From: Motacilla alba alba
Lineage: Eukaryota; Chordata; Aves; Passeriformes; Motacillidae
Assembly: GCF_015832195.1 (NCBI RefSeq)
Contig: NC_052027.1
Span: forward strand, 744,001-808,000
Direction: 5' to 3'
Length of the DNA stretch: 64,000 bases
Each line of letters begins with the position of its first letter. Position 1 is the first letter of the stretch. Below are positions 22,901 to 32,400 of the stretch, one piece after another. Under the pieces are notes generated by a model. It saw only the letters and a program-made list of their open reading frames with translations, was not told the origin of the DNA and searched no databases. Both the position numbers and the translations under genes were made by a program.

Positions 22901-24575
22901 ACAGTTGATAAAGACGTCTCATTTTATTGCCTGTTTGCAGGGCCTGTGCACAAAGCAGCTTTGGCCTGGTCCTTGGGACTGTGCTGTTTCAGTATTGCAT
23001 GTGTGAGTGTGTTTGTAGGGAAATAAAGAGAACCATTTGCTCTCTGTTGCGGAGTGGGCTTCAGGCTTTTACATGGATTGGAGTCACATGAACATCATTA
23101 ATTTTAAGTCCTTTTGTCTGCCACTTTTCTGGTTGCTACACGCAAGTGCCAAGATGACAAAAAATGACTTGGCCAATAAGTTGCAATAAGTAAATGATGT
23201 TGTATTGATCTGAGCAGACTGAGCAACCAATCTGCTCATTACAGTCCTTCCAGGCTCCCTCCAAATCAGCCTTTCTGTTAAATATGAAATGTGTGTCTCC
23301 AGTGCTGGATCAGCCATTAAATTATGCTCGTGGATGTTAATAAAAGAGCCCAAGGCCTGTCTTGATGCAGGCAGAGAGGGAGCCCCAGTTACATGGTAAA
23401 TGGGATGAAGAATATAGTTTTATGGTGCTCTTAAAATTTATTCCATTTTAAGATATGTAGCAGTGTAAGAAGTGAGAATTCTTAAATTCTGACCTTTCCA
23501 CGCATAAATTGGCATATTTGGCTTATCTTTTTTCCCATTTCCCCGAAGAATCACTGGCAGTTCCTGTTTCCTCTCCAGCAGAGGAATGGCTTCACTCCCA
23601 GCTGGGCTGTGAGGGGTCAGGGGTGACCTGAGGAGCTGCTCGGGCTAGGCTGGGGCTGTTCCTCCTGTCCCACCTCCCTGAGCAGGGCACGGCCAGGGGC
23701 TGGTGTCTGCTCCAGGGAGAGGGGAAGGAGGCAGTCAGAGTGCCAGTGATTGCAAACAGCAGGAGCAGCAGCCCCTGAGCCTCCTCTGCCTGCCCAGCGA
23801 GGGCCACCGGGTGCCAGGGGACAGCTCCTGCCCTGGGCTGGCTCTGCTGGGGCCGCTGCTGCTGCCCCTGTGTGTCACAGGCACAGCCAGCCCTTCCCAC
23901 CTGGCCGAAGGCACAGGTGTCACTGCCCTGTCCGTGCACGGCTGCCAGAATTCCCCCGAGGCTCTGAAGGAATTGCGGTGGTGACAAGAGGCCCCATTTC
24001 AGGAAATTCTGGGTCCAACCTGAACAATCCTCCTGCTCTGAAACCTTTGGGGAAGGAAGCTGCCAGGTGCTGGGCTCAGCATTCCCACAGGGCTGCACCC
24101 CTGGCTTGGCTGGGCTTTGCTTCCAGAGGAGAAATCCACGGTGTCAGTAAATCAGAGCCACTGGGGCAGGGAGCTCCGAGGGGGACAGGGACAGGGCTCA
24201 AGCCCCACCGCTTGCCTTCAGTCTGCATGTGTGAGCCTGCCCCTGTCAGCGGTTCATTAAAGCCCTGCGTGGGGCTGAGGTGCTGAGCTCCTGCCAGCAG
24301 TCTGCTGTTCTCATTTTGGACCTGGAGGACGCCTGGCCAGGCGCCGCCGGGGGAGCAGGGAGCACTGGTGTTTACAGCATCACACCGTGGCTCTGCCTCG
24401 CTGAAAACTGCACTGCCATTTCCACTGACGCCGAGGGAACACTCGGGGTTTGTTTTAACCCCTTCCTGCCAGAGCCCCGGGGCGCCTGTGCAGCTCAGGC
24501 ACGGCCCCTGTGCCAGCCTGGGGCGGGACAGCCCGAGCTGAGCAATGACAGCAGTTACAGAGCTGCGGGTCCCGT
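19986..24575. other. Unique intergenic sequence with long AT-rich stretches
   Basis: 20560-21060, 21490-21760 and especially 22550-23570 are AT-moderate, non-repetitive and of normal complexity. These are the longest unique stretches on this side of the window and the best places to look for conserved non-coding elements. 21080-21460, 22100-22530 and 23590-24575 are GC-rich. No open frame has splice or homology support. Confidence 0.5.
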
Positions 24576-24579
24576 GCTG

Positions 24580-24945
24580 TGAAGGAACCCGTGGGTTTCG
24601 GGCTGTAAATCCCCCCGGCTAGTTTGGGATTTAGCCCGCACGGATCCTACATGGACGAAGCAAAGGACGAGAAGCGCTCTTTCTCCACGTGGTTCTGATG
24701 TCCTGTTTATTAGCTGGAAGGGGACATCTGCATCGTAGGGTTTCCAGGTGAAGAAGAGAGTGAGAACTCCAAACCCAAGGGACATTTATACCCGCGGAAT
24801 GGGAGGCGGGGACGGAAGGCCACAGCCCAGGGGACACCAGTGAGGAGGGGCAAAGGGGGGGGGGGCTACAGGGAAGAGACCACCTTATCCGAGGGATACA
24901 CCATCTGAGGAAAGGAGGGAAACATTTGTATAACACAACACCCAG
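24580..24945 (-). mobile_element. Solo endogenous-retrovirus LTR, minus orientation
   Basis: Read on the minus strand, the segment has LTR architecture in order. A U3-like region contains a C run (the poly-G seen on plus at about 24856-24866). A TATA box GGTATAAA follows (plus 24785-24792). A short R region starts near TTCTCACTCTCTTC, then a polyadenylation signal AATAAA (plus 24716-24721) about 65-70 bp after the TATA box, then a U5-like segment. No internal retroviral sequence lies on either side, so it looks like a solo LTR left by recombination. Exact ends are uncertain: TGTAAATCC at about 24605 and TATAACA at about 24938 are candidate termini, but no target-site duplication could be confirmed. 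The retrovirus family is not assigned. Confidence 0.72.
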
Positions 24946-26164
24946 TGCAGCATCCAAATAACAATCTAGTGCATCACAACAGTGCTGTGCCTGGCGTGGC
25001 CCTGCTGAGCCCCAGCAGCGCTGCCTCCCCCTGCCTGGGGGTGCTCCGGGGGGCTCCAGGCTCCCCCAGCCCGCGTGGGAGCCGGGGATGAGCAGCAGCC
25101 CCAGCCTCGGGGAGGGCAGCCAGCACTCCTGCTCTCCGCGGAGCCCAGCTGAAGTGCAGGCACCAGGCAGTTATTAAATAACCTTCTGTGGCTGATTCTA
25201 ATGACAGAAACCGCACTTGCAATCTCCAGGTGGATCTGATCATCCATAATCTGCAGTTATTAAGTTGCTGGGAGAGATGAGAGTGAGAGTGCGTGGAGTC
25301 CCTGCCATTTATAAGCCCAATTACCAAACCATTTCTGTCCAAGCACAGAGCTTGTGGAGCCTAAGTGAGAATAACCACTGCAGGAAGGAGCAGGAGGTGC
25401 CTGGGGCAGAGACACCAGCCGGGGCACAGCTGAGCTGCAGAGGGTGCCTGGGAGCCCCGGGGTGCCAGGACAAAGATCACTGGCACCAGGAGCATCCTGG
25501 TCCCCTTGGCAGGCTGGGGACCTGGGCTTCCCCCTCCTTTGAGTGCACTCAGCACCTCCCAGGGTGTGCAGTGAATGATGTTCAAACCTTTCCTCCAGGT
25601 TTCTGAAGGTAATTGAGCATCTCTTCCCTTCAGGAAGGAAAATGTGGAGCAATTACAGAAATTAAGACAAAAGCCTGATTAATTAGAGGATAAATGGCAA
25701 CAGATCCCAGTGCAGAGCCACCAGCATTCCTTAAGGGCAACTCAAAAAGGTTTTTAAGTTTTTTAAGCCTTTTCCCAACTCTTTGCAATGTGGATGTCCT
25801 CTGTTGCTCATTTAAAGCCATCTTCCCACACCCAAATTTTCAGATTTATATGTAAATGCACTGTCGATCAATTAAAAGATAAACCCAACTTTTATGTGGG
25901 AATCTAGAAGGAATAAACTCAATAAAATGCAATTTTCATACCCCGATCTTTGTATACAGTGATCAGAGGGCAATTAATCAGATTACTTTTATTGCCCAAT
26001 AGTAATTTTCCCCTTTGTAGTAATTTTCTTGGTCCGTAACTGATAGTTATAAAACATTTTACATAAAAAACGGTAAGTTTTGTGTAGGGGATCAGTTTGG
26101 CTCAAAGGCAGGCTGACGCAGGGTGCTGCAGAGCAGGGTGACCCTGCTGGGGAAAGCCTGGCGG
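24946..26164. other. Unique sequence, AT-rich 25150-26080
   Basis: GC-rich 24970-25150, then mostly balanced to AT-rich unique sequence, lowest in GC at 25590-26080 (CAGATTACTTTTATTGCCCA). No exon or transposon recognised. Confidence 0.5.
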
Positions 26165-26403
26165 CAGCACGAGGGGCCTGGGGGCACCTGGGGGCACCTG
26201 GGGAAAGGGACACTTCAGAGAGCAGGGGCAGCCCTGCAGAGCTCAGGGCACCTGGGGGCAGCTGGGGGCACCTGGGAGCACCTAGGGGTACCTGGTGGTT
26301 CCTTGGGGCACCTGGGGGCACCTGGTGGCACCTGGTGGCACGTGGGGCTACCTGGTGGTTCCTGCGGGCACCTGGAGGCACCAGGGGGTACCTGGGTGTT
26401 CCT
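26165..26403. repeat. Minisatellite, about 13-14 bp unit (GGCACCTGGGG)
   Basis: Tandem units around GGCACCTGGGG, GGTACCTGGTGGTTCCT and GGCACCTGGTG, about 15-17 copies with frequent point variants. Confidence 0.9.
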
Positions 26404-26404
26404 G

Positions 26405-26672
26405 GTGCTGCAGGTGAGGCAGAGCTCAGGGCAGGTGGCTCAGGTGAGGTTTGGGCTCAGAGCAGCTGGGACAGGTGAGGCAGAGCTCAGGGCAGGTGGC
26501 ACAGGTGAGGTGTGGTCTCAGGGCAGGTGGCACAGGTGAGACAGGGCTCAGGGCAGGTGGCACAGGTGAGGCAGGGCTCAGGGCAGGTGGCACAGGTGAG
26601 GTTTGGGCTCAGGGCAGGTGGCACAGGTGAGGCAGAGCTCAGGGCAGGTGGCTCAGGTGAGGCAGGGCTCAG
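26405..26672. repeat. Minisatellite, 30-bp unit
   Basis: About nine copies of a 30-bp unit, GCTCAGGGCAGGTGGCACAG plus GTGAGGCAGA, with GTTTGG and GTGTGGTCT variants. It abuts the preceding GGCACCTGG array; both contain CAGGTG/CACCTG words and one may have grown from the other. Confidence 0.92.
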
Positions 26673-26749
26673 GAGGGTCGGGGGAAGGCTCGGTGGGAGT
26701 CAGAGCCATGGGACAGGGGGAGGGAAGGAGGAGCTCCCCTGGCCCAGGG

Positions 26750-26960
26750 GTGCTCCGGGGTGCTCCGGGATGCTCCGGGAGGTTTCCCGGGGTGCTCCGG
26801 GATGCTCCGGGAGGTTTCCCGGGATGCGGTGCGGGGCTCCAGCCGCGTTGCCGTGGCAATGGCGTGCGCAGCTCGCTCGGGATGTGGCGGCTCCGGAGCC
26901 GCAGCCCCGGCCGGGCTCCCGCTCCTCCGGGCCTCCGAGGGGCTGCTGTGATCCCCACTG
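26750..26960. promoter_or_regulatory. Short CpG-rich islet with an RFX X-box-like site
   Basis: The interval is locally dense in CpG (GCTCCGGGATGCTCCGGGAG, AGCCGCGTTGCCG, GCGTGCGCAGCTCGCTCGGG, GGCTCCGGAGCCGCAGCC). Its first part is a small tandem duplication of GGTGCTCCGGGATGCTCCGG. At 26847-26860 GTTGCC-GT-GGCAAT matches the X-box consensus of RFX transcription factors (GTTGCC, short spacer, GGCAAC) with one mismatch. A promoter or enhancer role is inference; no transcript was identified. Confidence 0.42.
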
Positions 26961-27807
26961 CGGATTTTTATGGAATTTTTTCTAGAAAACCCACTTCTGT
27001 CATTACTTCTTACTTCTGTCATTAATTTCAGCACAGAAGAAATGGGTAGGTGTTTACTCTTGGTTTCTTTTTATCTGCCTCAAAAAGGAATTTTGTAGCA
27101 GTTTATTTTTAAAACGGGAAGTTTGTGGGAGTTGGAAATAATTTTTCATGGTGGTCTCTGAGTGGACTTTTGCTTTTAGTTCTTTAAATCACTACCTGTG
27201 TGTCTCACACTGATGGGCAAAGAGAACCCAAGCCCTGCTTTTAGGAGCTGGTTTGGAAGGAAATGAAGCCACATCCATCAAACACCCGAGTGCAGATGGA
27301 GGCTCTTTCTTCCCTCCATCCCACACCAGTCCCAGCCCCGTGTCCCGGGGCACTGGGAGCACGGCGTGCCCTGCTCTGGGAACACTTTTACAGCCTGGCT
27401 CTTGACCCAGACTCGAGGAGCTGTGTCTCAGGTTGTATTAACAGTTCACTCTGCAGTTAATTAATGTTTTTAATCCTGATTTCTCCTGGTGGCACAGAAC
27501 TGTGGGTTTGGACTGAACCTGGCCCGAGTCTGACGGCCTGGGGGGGTCAGGAGAGCACCTGGGCCAAGCTGGAAGGTCTGTCCCCGGGCCAGGACCTGGA
27601 TTTGGAGCTCACTGGCGTTCTCAGGAAGGGCAGCAGGACAGCTTCCACTCCTGCTGTGCCTCTCCTGAAACACCCATTTCCCAAAGCAGCTGCTCTCCGT
27701 TCCTGCCCCTCCGTGCCTTGGCCTTGGCTGGAAGGGCTGGAGCGCGAGCAGAGGCTGTGCAGAGCTGGGTGTTCCCCAAAACCAGGGCCAGGGAGGGGAG
27801 AGGGAGG
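26961..27807. other. Unique sequence, no gene seen
   Basis: AT-rich 26960-27200 beside the CpG islet, then mixed unique sequence. No supported exon; a first exon paired with the CpG islet could not be shown. Confidence 0.45.
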
Positions 27808-28026
27808 GGTGTCCCCCACCTGTGCACCCCCAGAGTGTCCCCCACCTGCACCCCCAGGGTGTCCCCTCTGTGCACCCCCAGGGTGTCCCCCACCTGTGCA
27901 CCTCCAGGGTGTCCCCCCCCGTGCACCCCCAGGGTGTCCCCCACCTGTGCACCCCCAGGGTGTCCCCTCTGTGCACCCCCAGAGTGTCCCCCCCCCGTGC
28001 ACCCCCAGGGTGTCCCCTCTGTGCCC
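27808..28026. repeat. Minisatellite, 24-25 bp unit (GTGTCCCCCACCTGTGCACC)
   Basis: About nine copies alternating between GGTGTCCCCCACCTGTGCAC and GGTGTCCCCTCTGTGCACCC forms, each ending in CCCAG. It carries TGTCCC, the complement of the GGGACA word seen in other arrays. Confidence 0.94.
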
Positions 28027-29830
28027 GTGCCCCAGCCCAGGGCTCTCCCGAGGGGGCTTCCACCTGCGTGAGCTGCAGGGCTGGAGCAGCAGCTGTGTTC
28101 CCGGGCTGGCACTGCCCCTTCCCTCCCTGCCCAGCCCTGCCCTGTCCCGGGCTGATGCCATCCTCCCCTCCCTGCAGGATCCTGGCTGTGGTGCTTGGTG
28201 CTGGGCTGGTGCCAGGGCGGGCATCGGGCACAGATTGGGCTGGATCTTGGAGGCCTTTCCAGCCTCAGGCTCTGGGATTCTGGGGTTATTTGCTCTGCTG
28301 TTGGTGCTGGCTGGTTTTCCCTCTCCTGTGCGTGCTGTCACTGCTCCTTCCCCGAGGGTCGGTGGCTGTCCCCACTCCGGTGCCACCAGCTCCCCTCGGG
28401 CCGCAGAGCCCTGCACTGGCCACGCTGTCACAGCCCCCCTGAACCTGTGTGCCCCTTCTGCCTCGGTGCTAGCACGTGGCCCTCTCAGGGGTTAGTCTGG
28501 AAGGGGGCTGCAGGCCCAGGCTGCTCCGTTTGGTCCAGCCCAGCTGAGCTGGCTGCGGGTGCTTTGGCACGGTGTGCCGCCCTGGGCAGGGCTGGGGCTG
28601 GCTGTGCTCCAGGAAATCCTCTGGCAGCAGATGCTGGAGCAGAGATTGAGCTCCTGCTGAGGAGGCAAAGCCTGCAGAGTCCGGGGAGCAAGGGATGGAG
28701 CCCAAACGGGGGTGAGGTGCTGGAGAAAACAGAACAGGAGGGTGATTTTCCAGTGGTGGAGGAACAGTGGAAGAATAGAAATCTTTGCCTTGAAGAAATA
28801 CATCAGAGGACCAGGAGGAACTGCCATGCAATGTTTCCTCGTGGCTTCTCACAGCGATATTACTAAAAGTATGAAAAAATAATTAATTACTGTGTGAAGA
28901 AGGGCAAAAATTAAAGCGATTTTTCCTGTGAGGTTATAGGATGTGTTCTGCATACTCTCCAGATAAATAATTCACCCTTTGTGATTGATGCAGTTAATTT
29001 GTGTTACATTTTTGTTGCCTTTGGGCTGTGGTGTTCGCAGAGCCGAGGGCTGCGCTGTGTCTTTAGAGAAGACAAAGTCCTGCCCGTGTTGTGTGACTCA
29101 CGTTGCCATCCTTCACCTCTGCCGTGGCTCCCCGGCTCGCTCAGGAGCTGTGCTGAGCCGTGCCAGGAAGATGCTTCTGCTTTTTATCTTTATGAATGAC
29201 CACATTATTTATTGGGAGCGCGCCAAACACCAACAAGTGCTCATGCAAGCAGCGAGCAAAAGCTCCCAGCAAACAGTGTGACACTAATCTGTTGTTTGTG
29301 CTAAAATACAGAGAGGAAATTACTGCTGCCTGTCATGAAGCTCATAAAGGAAAAAAAAGAGAAATGCCACCGCCAAAGAATGAGCTTCAAAAGAAAGTTC
29401 CATTATCAGTTTGTTTCATGCCTTGTAGCTCCAGCTGCAAACAATCCCTTCCACAAACACCCCCTCAAGACAAATGGCAGCACAATTCGGGGAGATAAAG
29501 CCACGAGTCGCCTGTTTGGGGAGGGAGGATCCGCTGCTTTATTTTGTAACATCTCATCACCATCTTGGGGGAGCAAATGAATATGTATCGTCTGTTATCT
29601 TGTCATTTCGGAGCCAAACAACTTAAAATACATTTTCTGTGAAATAACCCCGGGGATTTCAAGACCAGAATAAATTATTAGAGCAATTTGAGCTTGGAGT
29701 CTCTGCACTTGCTTGAAACGTGGCAAAAGCTCTTCCTGGTTTGTGAGGGCTGCTTTTGCTTAGGAACCGAAGGGGAAAAAAGAGGAAAAATAACCACCCG
29801 AGCTTCCTTAGGCCAGACTGCTCTGCCAAA
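28027..29830. other. Unique sequence with AT-rich island 28840-29690
   Basis: GC-rich 28027-28720. 28840-29040 and 29180-29690 are AT-rich, non-repetitive and include homeodomain-like words (AATAATTAATTACTG, CACATTATTTATTGGG). No exon supported. Confidence 0.5.
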
Positions 29831-30135
29831 GCAGGGAACCTGGTGGGGTGGGAGCTGGCCTCTTCCCCCAGGGAACAGGGACAGGGTGAGAGGAAACGGC
29901 CTCAAGCTGGGCCAGGGGAGAGGCAGGTTGGACATTGGAAAAATTTCTCCATGGAAAGGGTGGTCAGGCATGGGCAGGGGCTGCCCAGGGAGGTTTGAGT
30001 GCCCATCCCTGGAGGTGTCCAGGGCATTCCTGGATGTGGCACTCAGAGCTCTGGGCTGGGGACAGGGTGGGGTCAGGCGCAGGTTGGATGTGAAGGTCTG
30101 GAGGGCTTTTCCAGCTGAGATGGTTCTGGGATTTA
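29831..30135 (+). mobile_element. CR1-type LINE 3' fragment, plus orientation
   Basis: Sense-strand CR1 3' sequence: GGGACAGGGTGAGAGGAAAC, GGCCTCAAGCTGGGCCAGGG, AGGTTGGACATTGGAAAAAT, then GGGCTGCCCAGGGAGGTTTGAGTGCCCATC (shown only in part), ending near GGCTTTTCCAGCTGAGATGGTTCTGGGA. It is 5'-truncated. A duplicated GTTGGATGTG/GGTTGGACAT segment is part of the family pattern. Confidence 0.85.
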
Positions 30136-31842
30136 CACACACGGCTGATGATGTTCAAGGAAGCTCTGGGAGGGCTGGGCCTGCAGGCTGCGGGGACAGA
30201 TCTGGTGACAAATGCCCTTTCGGGTTGTGGCGCCGATTCTCTGTGAGATAATTTGTACTGGGATTTCCTAAAGCCTTCTCTGGCTCCTGTTTTCCTCGGG
30301 CTCAGGAGGGACGAGCCCCGTGCCAGCCGGGCAGCTCCCGGGCAGTGGCTCTGCTCTTGGACACAGCTCTGCCAGGGCCTGGCAAAAAGGAGGAACTCAA
30401 TCCTTTAATGAACGTGTGACTTCTACCTAAACATGGACATCAGAGAGGACGAAACAAATGGAAAAAAGATGGGATTTTAGATGTTGCCATCTCCTGCTGC
30501 TGCAGCTGACTGTGTGGGCCAAGCTCCACAGAGGCCTGAGCCAGGAGCTGGGGCTGTTGGAGCCAAGCACTGTGACAATCCATGCAAATCTAAGCTCTAA
30601 TCCTTTTATATTGATGGAAATTAAACTTTTATTCTTGCCATGGATATGGGAGCCTGAAATTCACTTTGGGAAAAAATTCAGGGTTTTATTTTTGGCTCCA
30701 CTTTCACAATTACTCAGCCCAGGGCGCTTTTATGCTGCAGCTCCATTATGTGAAAATCGTGAGTAACATTTTTCTCTCCAGGACTCTACATTTACTCTCC
30801 GAATGTTTCACTGAGAAGATGACATGATTTAGGCTGCAGTGCTTTTAAAAAAACTCCCCAGTTTCTAGGGCCAAGCTGTACCTGTGGAAGTGGCTGCAGG
30901 GAGTCGGCGCTGTCGTGGTGGGATCGAGCCAGGAGATGGCTGGAACTCCTTAAAGCTCTCTGCAAATTATCTCATTAAGGGCTTTCAGACTGGGGAGTGT
31001 CTCAGCCCTGCAGTGCTGAAGAATGAATCGCTGCAAAAAGGGGTTTTTTAATGATTTGGGGATCAGAATTCCCACTGTAACCACCACGCAGCGGGTGCAG
31101 GGTCTCGGACACCCCAGGGCACCCAGCACGGAGCTGGTGGCTCCCGGGTTTTTGTGTACTTTTAGATTTTCAGGTTTTGGGGACAGATAACCCAAATCAG
31201 ATCTCAAAGCCAACGGTGTTTGTTCTGGAGGCTGTTTGGGATGGTGGCAGGGGCAGGGGCAGGATTGAGGCTGAAGAAGAAGTGAAATTCTGTAATTCCC
31301 CAGTTCTGCTGTGTCCGTGGGCTTGGCTCCCGCCTGCTCCTGCTCCACAGCCCTCTTCTCTCTGGCTGGACCCGGGCAGTCCCTTGGCACCAGCCCTGCT
31401 CCTGCTCCTCCCCACAGACACTCTCAGCCCCAGGGAGGAAGGACTGTGCTGAATAATTGAGTACATTGGAAATCTTTGTTCTGCGCCTCCAGACTGAAGT
31501 GGAAATTTGTCTTGAAGTGGCAGCTATCTGAAATCAATAAAATCATCAACGTCACCCGCATTTACAAAGATAATATTTCCTTAATATTGCCTGGATTCAA
31601 AGGAAGAAGAAAGGCTGTGCAGAAGGAAAAGTCATAAAAAGCATTGCGGTGGAGCAGCAGTAAATTTAAGAAAACTTTTCCAAGGCCACCAATTGAACTT
31701 GGTTACGAGATTTAAATGAGATATTGAAAATCAAACGCGGCAGCTCAGTTTTAATTGCCTGCTCTGTGGGGGAGCACAGCCTCAGAGGTGTAACCTCAGC
31801 CTTGTATCTGTGCAGGTCCAGCAGCCCTGGGCAGCCAGGAGA
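30136..31842. other. Unique sequence, AT-rich islands at 30390-30860 and 31470-31760
   Basis: The two islands are unique, low in GC and free of tandem repeats (for example TAATCCTTTTATATTGATGG and GAAATCAATAAAATCATC). The remainder is ordinary GC-rich sequence. No gene seen. Confidence 0.5.
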
Positions 31843-32095
31843 CAGCTCCCACAGGTGTTTATCCTGTGTACCTGGAGGGACACAGCTCCCACAGGTGTTT
31901 ATCCTGTCCCACAGGTGTTTATCCTGTGTACCTGGAGGGACACAGCTCCCACAGGTGTTTATCCTGTCCCACTGGTGTTTATCCTGTCCCACAGGTGTTT
32001 ATCCTGTGTACCTGGAGGGAACAGCTCCCACAGGTGTTTATCCCGTCCCACAGGTGTTTGTCCTGTCCCACAGGTGTTTATCCTGCGTCCCCTGG
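31843..32095. repeat. Minisatellite, 17-bp core in 17/43/60-bp arrangements
   Basis: The core CCCACAGGTGTTTATCCTGT occurs about ten times, sometimes back to back and sometimes separated by GTACCTGGAGGGACACAGCT. It carries GGGACA. Confidence 0.92.
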
Positions 32096-32221
32096 GGTGG
32101 CAGGGGCACAGGTGGCAGCAGAGGCACAAGGGGAACAAACCTGACAGAACTGGGGCTGTTACACCTGGAGCTGCTCCAGCAGCATTCCCACTGCTCCTGC
32201 CTTGCCTTTGCTTCCTTTGGG

Positions 32222-32400
32222 GTTTTCTTTGTTTATTTTTTGTTAGTTTTTTGTTTTGTTGGTTTTTGTTTGTTTTGTTTTGTTTGTTTGTTTGGGTTTT
32301 GGGTTTTTTATGTTTGCAGGCTTTTTGTCTTTGTTTGTTTCACTGAGGTTTTTTGGTTTCGATTTTTTGGGGGGAATTTTTTTTGGTTTTTTTTTGAGAA
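32222..32400. repeat. T/G-rich simple repeat (TTTG)n-like tract
   Basis: Irregular TTTGTTTG, TTTTGTTTTG and poly-T runs over about 180 bp on the plus strand (CAAA/CAAAA on minus). It follows the minisatellite closely. No retroposon body recognised. Confidence 0.9.

Noticed and set aside
32222..32400. T-rich tract as antisense poly(A) tail of a retrogene
   Set aside because: No retrocopy body or target-site duplication visible; composition fits (TTTG)n simple sequence.
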